Notes under the pieces: generated by a model | The model's input: only the letters and a program-made list of their open reading frames with translations | What the model was told of the DNA's origin: nothing | Databases searched by the model: none | Assembly: GCA_019914995.1 (NCBI GenBank) | Contig: CM034140.1 | Coordinates: 2,604,001 to 2,668,000, forward strand | Length of the DNA stretch: 64,000 nucleotides | Direction: 5' to 3' | DNA from: Acanthochlamys bracteata | Taxonomy: Eukaryota; Streptophyta; Magnoliopsida; Pandanales; Velloziaceae | Made by a program: the position numbers and the translations under genes | Part shown: one piece after another, positions 52,986 to 64,000 of the stretch | Numbering within the stretch: position 1 is the first letter of the stretch | Layout: the number at the start of each line of letters is the position of its first letter

Positions 52986-54409
52986 GGTTCAGCAAGGGAG
53001 ATGCTAGAATCACAAGCGTTTGAACTATCTGATTTGGCATACTATTTTATTGCTGAGATCTTCAGGCATTTTGTTCATTCATTCTGTACATGTTCATTCT
53101 TTGTGTGTGTAAACAATTCAACAATCATCATCGCATCAATCAGGTTCAATAAAAAACCAAACCAAAAGGATCCAACAATTTTGGTTAGCTAGTGCGGTTG
53201 TGACTTGTGGCCATGAATAACTACGTTAATAAGACTGATAATAACAACACAATCTTGGATACTTTTGTTTGGGTCCACATTCCGAAGCCTGCGTTTCTGG
53301 CAAGTTTTTATTTAAAGCGCTTTCGCGCGCAGCTCTCAAGCAACGACAACAACATTTGCTCGCAGCCGCTGTCCTTTTCTAAGATCGCTCCGAGAAACGA
53401 ACAAAAAACAACCCCACTTCTCTACTGGTGTATCTCTATAACTGTGCACACCGCTGTGTTTGTAAAGTGCTCTCTACTCTTTCGACTGTTCGTTGACCTT
53501 CTTAAACTCCAACAAAGGTAGAGCTTTCTGAATTTTTTTGCACTCTCTAACTAAAAAGAAGGAAACGAAAAGAAAGGTGAGATCAGGAAGAGAGGAAGCC
53601 AAGGTTAGTTTATTTCAATGTTGTTCTTTTTCTTCTTGGACTGTTCTCTCTGTTTCTCCTTGTTACGGGTAATACTGTTATTTTGGATCTACTGGAATTT
53701 AGTAAAAATTGTTGTGTTTTTGATGGAACTTCAGTCAAGATTTAGCAAAAATCTTTCTTAGCTGATAAGTAATATGGGATTTTAGTTACGGTTTAGCAAA
53801 ATTTTGTTCTCTGATGGAATTCCTTTGTCGTTGTTGGTGGTTGATGGAACAACTTTACTAGCAATAATTGCTTTAGCTGATAAATTATATGAATTTTTTC
53901 CTAAATAAATGAGCCTTTATTATTAGGCACCTAGGAATCTTTCTTCTTTTTTGTTGGTTTTGTTAATTCAAGATTCCTCAGTATTTCTTTTACTGAAGAA
54001 GTTGAGAAAATCTTTCTTATTTGTCTTTTGTTTTTTTGGTTTTTTCTGTGTTTAGTGGTTTTCTCGCAAATCATCGCCATTGTAGTGAGGTGAAGCAACC
54101 ACGCAGTGAAGCAATAAGTAGCTTTCCTTTAAGCTTTAGCTTCATTATATATGGAGTGAACAGAAAGGAAGGATTTTTGTTAGAAGAACTTTTTGCTTAT
54201 GAGTAGGTATGATGATCTAAAGATATTAAATAAGGAGCCGTGGCGTATTTATTTGTTCATGTGCAATGCACCAGTGCATTCATAGACGGCAACATCCAGT
54301 ACCTTGTGCTATCTTAAATTAAGTTTAAGCTCTAACACGATGGATGCCCTCCTTTTTTGTGGGTGCAGGCTAGGCTCAGTCGTGGAAGTCACTAATTGTA
54401 GGAAGAACT
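52986..54409. promoter_or_regulatory. Promoter, non-coding first exon and first intron of the ICR gene
   Basis: A leader exon probably spans about 53380-53604, ending ggaagccaag before gttagttt. The next exon starts after gtgcag at about 54368 and carries the start codon at 54410. The region between is intronic. Borders of the leader are inferred from splice signals only. Confidence 0.4.
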
Positions 54410-57400
54410 ATGCAGACACCCAAAACCAGGTTTTTCTTTCTATGAACTTCACTGGATTGTTCTTGTTGTTTACTTTAAATTAAATTGGTTGAACCAGAGA
54501 AAATGCCTCGGCTTGATCTGTATATTTTGTACTTTACCTTTTACTAGAATGTTTCCAGTTTTGGATCTTCTTACTTTTGTTGTTCTATCTGACTACTTGC
54601 TTACCTTGTATGTTTTACATTAAAAGGAAAAATTGTGAGCTAGTATGATATTGCAATTTGTAGCTATTGCTTTTGTCTTTTAATTTTGCCAACAATCTAA
54701 ACATTCCTTGCTTGGAAAACACTAGTTCCCATGGTTACAATCATTGTTTGCCTCCGTTTTTTTGTAGCAGGTGACATGCTTTTTTTCATTCTTCTTAAAT
54801 CCTTTGCAATGATATTGAAAATTTTGCGTGGAACCTGTACCAAGGTTATTCTTTGTTGAAAAAATCTACACTGGTCAAATAAGTACCTATGAACTTGATG
54901 GTACTGCAGAGTAATTGCTGTTTCACTTAGCAACTTTATCCAAAGCCCAAGTCACACTTGAACATTGTAAACCAGCACATGAATTTCTAACATCCTAGTA
55001 GGGGAAGGAAGGTCTTAAGACAACTGATCAATGGTGATACTTAGTCATAAATAGTTCTTCCTTTATAGATATTAACGGGAATATATCATTATGTGCTAGT
55101 AGGTCATGCTAAAACTAGGGAGTTAAACACGCATAGATTGAGTTTCCAGGGAACCTATTTTCCTCAATCTCCATTACATTAGGATTAGTCCATTCCTCTT
55201 TAAGACATAGTTGATCACCTTTTGATAATTGAATAGAACTCCATCAATTTTCTATAACACAGTGGAAACAGGTTTTACCCTGTTCATGCATTTTATTATC
55301 TCAGCATCTCAGACATGATGCTGATAGACAGTCATTTGCACCTCTGTCCTCTATACATGCGGCGTGATTTTGCTAATTTAAAAGAGTGCCATGCTGATTT
55401 TGAATTAGAGTAGCTTATCAGATAAATGCTTCATTGCATAAAATGGGTAAGCTATTATCTGTATTGCAGAAATGCTTATATATGCTGCTTATCCAAACCA
55501 TTTTTAGGGAGCGGAAATACAAAAAAACAAGCATCTTGCCGTTGATTGTATAATTTCTTGTCTAAAGTGATCATCTTCTTTTTTTACAAATTGCTAAAGT
55601 CTTTCGCTCATTGCCATTTGATACAGGAGTGCATCATCAGAAATTAACCGGAAGGCATCCCCATCCACCCCAAAATCAAACCGTTCAATTAAGCTAGCAG
55701 GATCTGTTTCTGACTCTGCTATTGCTGCCAATATATTGTCAAAGACTCCATCTAATGGAAGCCCAAGAGTAATCAATAGCCATTCACCAAGAAGCTCAGT
55801 GCAAGAAGTACTACTGCGTCTAACTAGCAAGTTCCTTAAGTGCATCACCATAGCTTAATTTGATTGTCAGGGTAGTTCTTTCTGCTGTTTTTGTGTTCTA
55901 AGTTGTTCCTCTTTTCATTTAACTCCAGAAGAAGCGTCCAAGCAAGGTCGTGGAGCTGGAGTGCCAACTCTCTCAGCTTCGAGAGGATTTAAGGAAAACC
56001 AAAGACCAGCTGAACACATCTGAATCATCAATGAAGCAAGCACAGGAGGAAGCTGAAGAGGCCAAACAGCAAGCGGCACTCATGACTGCAAAAGCCAAAG
56101 AGTTTCAAACCCATCTCTTAGAGCTTTCTGCTGCAGAGGAGGTTCGGCTAGAGGAATTTAACATGATTTCTCAAGAGTGGGATAAAGCTTGGCAGTTGGA
56201 ACTAGAAGCAGTTCAGGATCAGCACTCAGCTGACTCGGGATCCTTGGAAGCTGCCATGGCTGAGATCCAGAGGTTAAAAGTGCAGCTTAATACTTCTGTT
56301 AAGTCTGAAGCTGCATTGACTGAGCAGTCTCAGCAAGCACAGTTGAAGCTTCAGAAATTTAGAGCAGAATTAGCTGAGAAGAACTCAGTGATTGAGAATC
56401 TGGAGTTCCAACTTAGAGATCACAAGAAGGCGCAATCAGAGACGCAAGATAAGCTGAATGAAGCACTAAAAGAATTGGAAAGCAGCAACGCTTCAATGGG
56501 AACTCTCCACACTGATGATTTGAAACTGAGGGAGTCTTTAAGCACCAAAGTCTTCAAATTGGAGGAGTCTGAAGCTAGGATAAGGTCACTTGAGGAAAAT
56601 TATTTGCAAAATGATTGCCTTAATGGTACCAATCTCAAGGTTCACTGCAGCAAATTCCCACAATGTTGCTCAATTGAAACAGATATAGAATTTCTTGAGG
56701 CATCCAAATGCAGGCACTGGGAGGAAGAAATAGCAAGTTTGCTCAAGTTACATTCTGCGCTCGAGTCAGCGGAACACCTGAGGAGTTCCTCTGAAGTAAC
56801 ACAAATAGAACTAGACTCAAAACTGAAGGATGCAAGACTGGAGATAGATGTCTTGAAAGAAAATCTAACTGACAAGGAGGCACAAGTTGAGAATCTAAAG
56901 GGTAAAATCAGGGATCTACGTTCCAAACTGGATAGGATTCACATAAGTCAGACGGAATCAGAATTGTCTCTCACGGAACTGAAGTTAGAGGTTATAACAA
57001 AGGAGACAGCTCTCCAGGGTATCATGGACGGGAACGAGCTCCTCAAATCAGAAATGACAAAAAGGGAGGTGGAGAGCCATGAAGCCCAGGAGATGCTTCT
57101 AACAGAACTGGAGCTGGCACGCTCCAGGGAGCAGGAAGCAATAATAAGACTCAAATACTCTACTGATGAGGCCGACAAAAGCAGTAGGAGAGCAGCAAGG
57201 GCAGCAGAGCAGTTGCATGCACTCCAAACTACACAGTCAGAGATGGAAGCTGAACTAAGAAGGTTAAGGGTGCAGTCGGAACAATGGAGAAAAGCAGCTG
57301 AAGCTGCTGCAACAATTCTTACAAGTACTCACAATGGCAGGATCGTCGAGAGGACTGGTTCGTTAGATTCTGAATACTACTCAGTTAAGAAGCTTATGAG

Positions 57401-57518
57401 CTCACCATATTCTGACGACTTCGACGACGACGGTGATTCACCAAGGAGGAAGAGTAGCAGCATGCTAAGGAAGATCGGTGGCCTTTGGAAGAAAAACCAA
57501 AAAAGAAAACTAATATAA
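54410..57518 (+). CDS. Interactor of constitutive active ROPs (ICR/RIP family), coiled-coil ROP effector
   Basis: Three coding exons, 54410-54429, 55627-55807 and 55929-57518, give 596 residues. It starts MQTPKTR and continues with a Ser/Pro-rich segment ([17 protein letters not shown]), then [21 protein letters not shown], all typical of ICR proteins. The following 450 residues are almost unbroken coiled coil, heavy in Glu, Lys and Leu. Near the end come the family blocks [40 protein letters not shown] and [14 protein letters not shown]. The last contains the basic W-K-K-x-QK stretch where ICRs contact active ROP GTPases and membranes. ICRs link ROPs to the exocyst, kinesin-13 or microtubules. 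Which paralog (ICR2 to ICR5) it is I cannot tell. The frame extends RKLI beyond the usual end. Confidence 0.92.
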
Positions 57519-59053
57519 TATCTTCCATGAAGTATGCAACAGAAAAACTAGTTTTTCATGTTCATTAATCTTTTGTGGTAAATCACTGCTATAGCTCTGT
57601 AGTAATAATTATCTTTTCTAGATTATTTTTTCGTAAAATATCTTTAATCGTTTTTCTTCTAAATAATATATCTGCCGGTTATTCTCTACAAATACAAATA
57701 AAATAGTTATTCATATATGATACATTACAAAATTAACTCAAACATAAAAGAGATATATATAGAATTTCTCCATTATTTTTTCAAATTTTCGTTATTATCT
57801 CCAAAATCATAGATCCGGAATTACTCCTATCAAATTGATCTTGATTTCTTTATTTGAAATTATTTTTTTTATTTTTTCCCTAAAATATAGGTTATGTTAA
57901 ACTTCTCTAAAATCTGTTTAAATTAAAATTGCTTCCACTTTTGTTATGATTCATTATAAAGCACCATTTAGAGACTTGTGAAATGTTACTTTGGCTTTCG
58001 TTAAATCACTACCATATTTGTTTCATCTTTGTGAAACTAAGTTTGATGTAAAACTCTTCTTCCGTTATTTATTATTTTATTATCTCTAATTTTGGAGAAC
58101 TTAAAAAGTTTTCTTTATCAATTTGTTCTATTAGATGATAAGAAAAAGGGTTTGTTATGTAAAAGAAAAGGAAAGTACAATCAAATGAGAATGATAACGT
58201 TAAAAAGAAAGAAGAATCTGTTTGGGCTTGTTGATAATCCATCAAATTTATTTTTTTAAAATTAATTTTTAATATAAATAAAATTAAAAATTAAAAAAAT
58301 TATTTTTTAAAATTTACTTAAGAGTACAAAATAAAAACAAATTTTTATTTTTATTAAATATTTTTAATTTTAATTTTGTATTGTATATTTATTTTAAAAA
58401 AATAAATTTATCTTAAGATAAAGGCGCTCGGTTCTTTGAAGATATCAATTCAGATATCACGTTCATTCGTTTATAGTAGTAAATAACTCTTTAAGTTTTC
58501 ATCATATCAGAAATATTTACAGATTGAATAATTGAATATGTAAACAACTTTGATGAATTTGAAACACAGCTATATATGAGAAAAGTTTACAAGTTTGTAT
58601 ATTCAGTAAGTAATATACTATTTAATTGAAAATATGTTAGTTGGGCATTTATTTTCTACCCAAATATTTTAAGAGAATTCTCTTAAAAGATATTTTGTTT
58701 TAACATGTAAATTTCATGTACATTTAACCGCTTTGTTTTGTATTGTTTAGAAGATGTTTTGAATTACTTTTAATTTCTAAGAAAAATAAATTAGTCATTC
58801 TTTATTTAGAATAATTTTCTAATTTATAATTTATTTAGATCTTCTGGATTCTTTTTTTTTTTAATTTAACATTAAAAATAGTTTTATTTGTTACAGTAGC
58901 AAAGTTATTTTAGCTAATAACTGAGCATTATTTTAATAACTGAGCATTATTTTATCACGGGAAACAGTCGAGTTCTAACCCCAACCCGTCGATCGTGGGA
59001 GAGTTTGATATTTTTTTCCCAAGTTTACCGCTGCCGGAGTACAACAACGAACA
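57519..59053. other. Gene-free AT-rich stretch between ICR and the RBR gene
   Basis: Contains the ICR 3' flank, a long AT-rich region and a MITE-like segment at about 58226-58440 (left gggcttgttgataatcc, right aagataaaggcgctcgg). A 20-bp direct duplication (taataactgagcattatttt) is at about 58915-58955. The RBR gene's promoter lies at the right end. Confidence 0.5.
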
Positions 59054-62000
59054 ATGAACTCGCCGGCGAACGCCGCCGAGTTGGAATCTATAGTAGCATT
59101 CCAACGCGCGGAGCTCGACTCATTCCGTTCGACCGAGTCCGATCACGAACTCGCTTATCGCCTCCAACTCCAAGAAGCCATGGCCGCTTCTCTCTCTTCT
59201 CTCCCTCCTCCTCCTTCTTCCTCCGCACCACCACCGCCAGTGGTCCCCATTGATGATGTCACCGATGACCTCTCTGCTGACATCACTCTTGCCGATGCTG
59301 TGGCGCTTCAGGCTTTAGAGCTCGAGCGGTTTCGTCAGGAGCGAGAAGACGCCGAGCTCCATGCCGCGGAGCTCCGTCGTGCTGAAGCTGAACTACGCCG
59401 CCGCGCTCACGATCATAAGTTCGCGCGCGAGATTGATAGCATACCCGATGAAGAATGGGAGGATTACGGTGATGATTTTGAGCGCCCGTTCGACGAACAG
59501 AAATACGACGACGGTGAGCCTTTCGGGCTTTACTTTAAAGGAATGGCGAGTACAGATTTCGTGAAAGGCAAGTGGGTTCAGTTGGTGGCGATTGGGATCG
59601 CTGTTTGTGATCCTAGCAATACGATTGTTCTTAAAATTCAGAAACCTGTTATGTTGGAGACTGGTGAGGATGGAAGGAGTAGCAATAGAGTAGGCAGGGA
59701 AGCGCTAGAAGCGAAAGCACTAATTGAAGGACTCAATACTGTTCTTTCACTTGGGATTAAACGCATCAATGTCTTCTTTGACTTCAAAGTGCTTTACAAC
59801 CATGTAAACGCTTCTTCTCCTACTTTAGTTTTGCAATAAATGGAAATCAACCTCTGAATTTGCCTTTTTTGATGATTTAACCATGTTTGGTAATTGTTAT
59901 GTATTTTGATATGTACTATCCATAATATAGGTATACTGGTGATGAATAGCGAGGTCAGTTGGATGTGGATTAATTTTGGTGGACATTTTCAAAGAATGAT
60001 TTTGTGGCCTTCTTAGTCTTGAAGTACCTCATACTATTCGCATTAGCATATTAACAAAATGATTGCCTGAATAGTTGATGGTGATATTTGGGATGATGAG
60101 TAGCTTTTAGGTAATATATTGCAAATTTAGGGGCGTGATTTTTTGTTTAGTCTTTGTTGTTCTTGAGTGATGCACTCGGAATATGTAAGATCTTATTCTG
60201 TTCTATAAGATAGGAAAAACCCATGACCTATCCTCATAGACAGCCACCTGATGAACATTCTTAGTTCTTGACTGACCAACCATTAAACTTGTAACAAATG
60301 GGACCTGCATTAATTTTAGACGTTTCCTAATTTTTTGTAAGTATCAAAAATAAAAACTTGAGTGAAGTCTAACACTCGGAAACAATGCAACATATGGTGC
60401 AGAGCATGGTCATCTTTCATTTGCTTTAAGTTGGATTTGTTGTACTCTTGTAGCAAGCAATGACCTCCGTTTGCTTTAAGTAAGATTTCATGTAAGTTGG
60501 ATTCACCCAACTAAGGTCTGGTCAACTCATTTGACAGTGTTAGATATGCTTGAAGACAAACCTACCACTGTTTGTGTATACGAAATGTAAATACTGACCG
60601 GATGAGTTTGCAATGCAGGTCATGGGGAGATGGAGAGTGAAGCAGCAAAAGATTGCGAATATGATAAATCAGGTTATGCTGCTTAAAACAAAACTTGAGA
60701 GTTGTGAGATGTTTTTACTGCCGCGGTGCCATATGCAATTTGTTTTCAAATTGGCTAGAGATGCAATCGATGCTCAGATAGAGAAAAATGTCAATCTTGG
60801 TGGCAGTTCTGGTTCAAAGGACATATGTAACATCTGCTTAGAGGATACTGATTCTTCACAAATGTTCTCTGTTGATGGATGCATGCACCGTTTCTGTTTT
60901 TCCTGCATGAAACAGCATGTAGAGGTGAAATTGCTTCATGGTATGCTCCCAGGTTGCCCACAAGATGGCTGCAGGATCATGTTGCAATTAGAAAGTTCCA
61001 AAAGGTTCCTTTCTGATAAATTATATAATATAATGTTCAACCGCATAAGAGAATCTTCGATCCCTGCTAACGAAAAGGTGTATTGCCCTTATCCGAAGTG
61101 TTCTGCTTTGATGTCAAGAACTGAAGCAATAAGACCTCAGCTGGAGCCTTCTTCTTCAAAGATGCATGTTGCTAATGTTTCTGGACTCAGAAAATGCATC
61201 AAATGTGATGGAGCATTTTGTATCTCCTGTCAAGTCCCCTGGCATGCAAACATGTCATGCTATGATTACAGAAGGTTGAACCCCCATCCACGTGTGGAAG
61301 ATGCAAGGTTGCAGTCTCTTGCAAGGCTCCAGTTATGGAGGCAATGCATCAAGTGTAAACATATGATTGAACTTGCAGAAGGTTGCTTCCATATAACTTG
61401 CAGGTATATCGAAATCTACTGTTTGCTGTTTCACCGATATAGAGAAACTTGCATCATCTTCATTTCCAGCTATGTGTTTTTGTTTAAAGCTACATGTACG
61501 TGAATAATAAGATAACTTCTTCCAGTTAGATACTTAACAATTAGTACATATTATAATTACCAAATATGTTGCACAAAAGTTATGCTTTTCCTTTGACAGT
61601 TTTAGTGCAAGTACAGAAATGCAAAGAGAAGTTAGACGCTAACACGTTGTATATGTGTTGAAGATGGTTATGTGCATAATATCTTATCTTCCATTCTCTC
61701 AGTAAATCAGCACTCCAAAAATTTTACTTTTCCTTTGACAGTTTTAGTGCAAGTACAGAAATGCAAAGAGAAGTTAGACGCTAACACGTTGTATATGTGT
61801 TGAAGATGGTTATGTGCGTAGTATCTTATCTTCCATTCTCTCAGTAAATCAGCACTCCAATTATATCCACATAATGTGAGGCTGATGTCTACCAGCTATA
61901 TACTAAATTATGGACTATTCGTGCAAACATCGCAATAGAAGAGTACACCTTTAGGTCTGATCGTGTGGAATGCAAAGATTATTTATGTCGCTGAAATTGC

Positions 62001-62413
62001 ATCTGCTCACTTGTCTTACATACTGAACTCAAGAAAGTTGTTGGAAAAGATAGTTTTTCTCAAGTAGTGCCAGATAATTAAATATGAGCTCATGTATGTC
62101 CAGCCAAATTTCTTGTTATTTCTTAGCATGTATTAAACTAAACTTGCATAATTGAATAAGTCCTGGCAGTTGCTGCTGGATTGGTCTTGGCAAGTTGCTG
62201 ACGTTATGTTGAGCTTGAATTGATATGTTTTTTTGCCTCAGGTGCGGCTATGAGTTTTGCTATACTTGTGGGGCTGAATGGAAAAACAAAAAGGCAACAT
62301 GTTCCTGTCCATTATGGGATGAACAGCGGATACTATATGATTATGGTGAAGATGAAAATTCAGATGATGATGGAGGTGAATATTATGATGATACTGAAGA
62401 TGAGTACTTGTGA
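59054..62413 (+). CDS. RBR-type E3 ubiquitin ligase with N-terminal RNase H-like domain
   Basis: Exons 59054-59803, 60619-61403 and 62242-62413 give 568 residues. Residues 1-160 are Ala/Glu-rich helices with a Pro run and an acidic patch. Residues about 165-290 form an RNase H-like (RVT_3) domain, VQLVAIGIAVCDPSN...REALEAKALIEGLNTVLSLGIKRINVFFD, seen in a plant group of RBR proteins. RING1 starts at Cys320 (CNICLED...CMHRFCFSCM), the IBR follows (CIKCDGAFCISCQVPWH), and RING2 is CIKCKHMIELAEGCFHITC-RCGYEFCYTCGAEW. The last Cys before the exon junction, residue 511, is the position that accepts ubiquitin in RBR enzymes. An acidic tail (DENSDDDGGEYYDDTEDE) ends the protein. Relatives include At3g53690 and RSL1-type ligases; target unknown. 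Confidence 0.92.
61585..61868. repeat. Tandem duplication, period 142 bp, nearly identical copies
   Basis: The unit from cttttcctttgacagttttagtgc at 61585 recurs at 61727 and runs to about 61868. Copies differ at only about two positions inside (gcataatat against gcgtagtat) and near the junction. It lies in intron 2 of the RBR gene and must be recent. Confidence 0.92.
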
Positions 62414-63166
62414 CTTTCATGTTGATCCTATGTCTATATAGTGCTTCGCTGTCTGATGATTAGGTTGCGAGCATACAGCTTTGTTTTGTTTAGCTCTTCG
62501 TAAGAAACATGTGTTTTGCTCAAGGACTGTTTGCTCTTAAAAAGGTGAATACTCGAATCCTCTGAGGAAGTCTATAATTATATATATATTGAAAATATAT
62601 AGTGTAACTGGATAACCTGAATCCAAAGGGACAATGCAGGCTATTTACTGTAGCCTATTATATCAAGTCATCTTTTAACAGCTTGCTTGTTTTTTTTGCC
62701 GGTATTTTTTTAAGTTGAATTTCTCGGCTTCATATTCAATATGAAAGTCATACTAATTGTCTCATTGTACTCAAATTCACTTGATGATAAAACGAACAAA
62801 TAAAGCCGATGTTCTAAATCAGATACCTGATTGCAAATATCATCATTACATTGCGTAGCATCTCATAGAGAAGAAAGGTACATTTACTGCTGGTTTACGA
62901 TTTACATTTGACTTTTGCATTTTTAAAATACAATCAAATGTATTGCCAAAATCTGCAGCTATGTTATGTACGTTAGACAGGCTTCCAAGTCCCTCCTCTT
63001 CAGTATGACCGTATAAGACTTGGTATTCGCAAGGGGCTATCCAGCTATAGACTAAGAACAAAACTCTCGGAAGAAAAAAATAGTGAATCTTTACACAGAT
63101 ACACAAACTGAAGGCTGTTTCACCTGCGGAAAAAACTTGGCAGAACAACCTTTTTCCATAACTACA
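62414..63166. other. Converging 3' flanks of the RBR and carrier genes
   Basis: The two genes converge here. A short TA repeat lies at 62580-62592. I see no further gene; the minus-strand frame at 62846-63148 has no family resemblance. Confidence 0.5.
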
Positions 63167-63990
63167 CTAACTGGCTAGTCTTTTCTCCCGGTTATTTGAG
63201 ACGTCCTCAGGTTTGTCCATGGCTTTCTTTGCTAGCTCATAGCCAGCAAAATTCATGGCACCAAGAGGTGCAATCCAGAAGAACCTTGGGACAGCTCCCT
63301 TGAAAAGACCAATAGGTCCCTCTTTGCGGAGAATGGAGAAAGCTACAATCTGCATGGACGCTTGAAATCTTTGTGGCGCGGTCATCATTCTGGTCTTCAT
63401 CACATCAAAGGGGGTTGTGATGACCGCGGCAAGCCCACCAGACAGGGCACCAACAGCAATAGTCTCCCATGGTTCCAGATCTCGATTAAGGAGATTTTGT
63501 GCAACCTTTTAGAGGCAGAGAAAGAAGGAAATTAAGAAAGGCTGCAATGAAATTCCTTGGAGAGAACAAAGATGAAAAACGATAGCAAGAGACACCACAG
63601 TTGTGAAGAAAAGCAATAAGCAGTGGATCATATGGAACTATCAGGTGTGCAGCATAAGCAAATTCGGATGCAAGAGAAATTTGAACTCCACTAGGATATA
63701 TACCACAGTCCAATATACTTAAGCAGTAGACTAAACTGGTGGAAACAAAAACCTACCTTTTTGGCCTCAGCGTAAAGTCCCATACCAGCTACATAAAATG
63801 GAACTTCGCGACAAAGTGTAGCACCAGTACCCCGAAAGAAGCCTCGAAAACCATCCTTCTGTGCAGTACCAACAATTGCCTCTCCAACATTGTCAAAAAG
63901 ACCTGCTTGTAACCGTTGCTTCAAAACCTCACAGGGGATTCTGACGGCAGTTCCGAGGACTGTGCTGCAGAAAGATGCCAACGATTGCAC
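63167..63990 (-). CDS. Mitochondrial-carrier-family protein, SAM-transporter-like (SAMTL type), C-terminal exons; partial
   Basis: The last two exons, 63757-63990 and 63167-63505, give 191 residues; the gene continues beyond the right edge. The text LASFCSTVLGTAVRIPCEVLKQRLQAGLFDNVGEAI...GFFRGTGATLCREVPFYVAGMGLYAEAKK is one carrier repeat. PFDVMKTRMM...GLFKGAVPRFFWIAPLGAMNFAGYELAKKAM is the next, with the P-x-(D/E)-x-x-(K/R) signatures. The combination matches At2g35800 (SAMTL), a plant carrier placed in the plastid envelope and related to S-adenosylmethionine carriers, with an N-terminal EF-hand region that would lie outside this window. Transport of SAM is family inference. The end EKRLAS is followed by a TAG stop. 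Confidence 0.88.
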
Positions 63991-64000
63991 CTAAAAGCCA

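Noticed and set aside
54021-54206. Plus-strand ORF MSFVFLVFSVFSGFLANH... as a secreted peptide gene
   Set aside because: It lies in the first intron of the ICR gene, is T-rich, and has no family resemblance or promoter evidence.
55594-55851. 85-residue minus-strand ORF beginning MVMHLRNLL
   Set aside because: It is antisense to ICR exon 2, whose plus-strand frame gives the expected Ser/Pro-rich ICR text with correct splice borders.
62846-63148. 100-residue minus-strand ORF next to the carrier gene
   Set aside because: It lies downstream of the carrier's stop codon on the same strand, in the 3' untranslated region, and matches nothing I recognise.

Overview
The window reads as nuclear DNA of a flowering plant, most likely a eudicot. 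It is AT-rich between genes, its genes have many short exons with GT-AG introns, and every recognisable protein is of plant type. I cannot name the species from sequence alone.

Layout, left to right. A nucleotide-sugar/phosphate translocator of the UUAT group lies on the minus strand (638-4929). A decayed p24-delta cargo-receptor gene (7424-10527, +) is followed by the intronless chloroplast RNA-binding PPR gene HCF152 (11440-13638, +). The DNA helicase gene MCM8 has 17 exons on the minus strand (15331-22500). A HECT ubiquitin-ligase relic of UPL3/UPL4 type (about 23860-24695, +) precedes an 11-exon gene of unknown function (25990-30745, -), which shares a divergent promoter with an NF-YB histone-fold gene (31446-33252, +). 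Next is a broken PWWP-family gene whose 3' part is a chain of tiny exons (35461-39320, -). The V-ATPase subunit a gene VHA-a1 has 18 exons (40516-49522, -), with a LINE fragment and a large foldback element in its introns. A DCAF8-like WD40 relic (51366-52985, +) is followed by a coiled-coil ICR/RIP gene for ROP GTPase signalling (54410-57518, +), an RNase H-like plus RBR ubiquitin-ligase gene (59054-62413, +), and the 3' part of a SAMTL-type mitochondrial-carrier gene (63167-63990 and beyond, -).

The genes do not form a pathway. They are ordinary neighbours serving the Golgi, chloroplast, DNA repair, transcription, proton pumping and ROP signalling. Two things stand out. First, intact genes alternate with four decayed genes that kept intron positions or multi-exon layout. 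This pattern fits loss of duplicates after a genome duplication, and sequencing error is unlikely because spliced reading frames of up to 18 exons elsewhere in the window close perfectly. Second, the PWWP-type locus carries 15 small internal exons; 13 of them are multiples of three flanked by phase-1 introns, each coding 5 to 23 residues. I know of no description of such an array, and it is the best candidate here for something new.

Intergenic DNA is mostly short AT-rich MITE-like insertions, one with perfect 11-bp termini and a TAA target duplication. Introns and flanks carry several recent short tandem duplications. I found no tRNA, rRNA or CRISPR. Exon borders were placed by hand from splice signals and frame closure, without transcript data.
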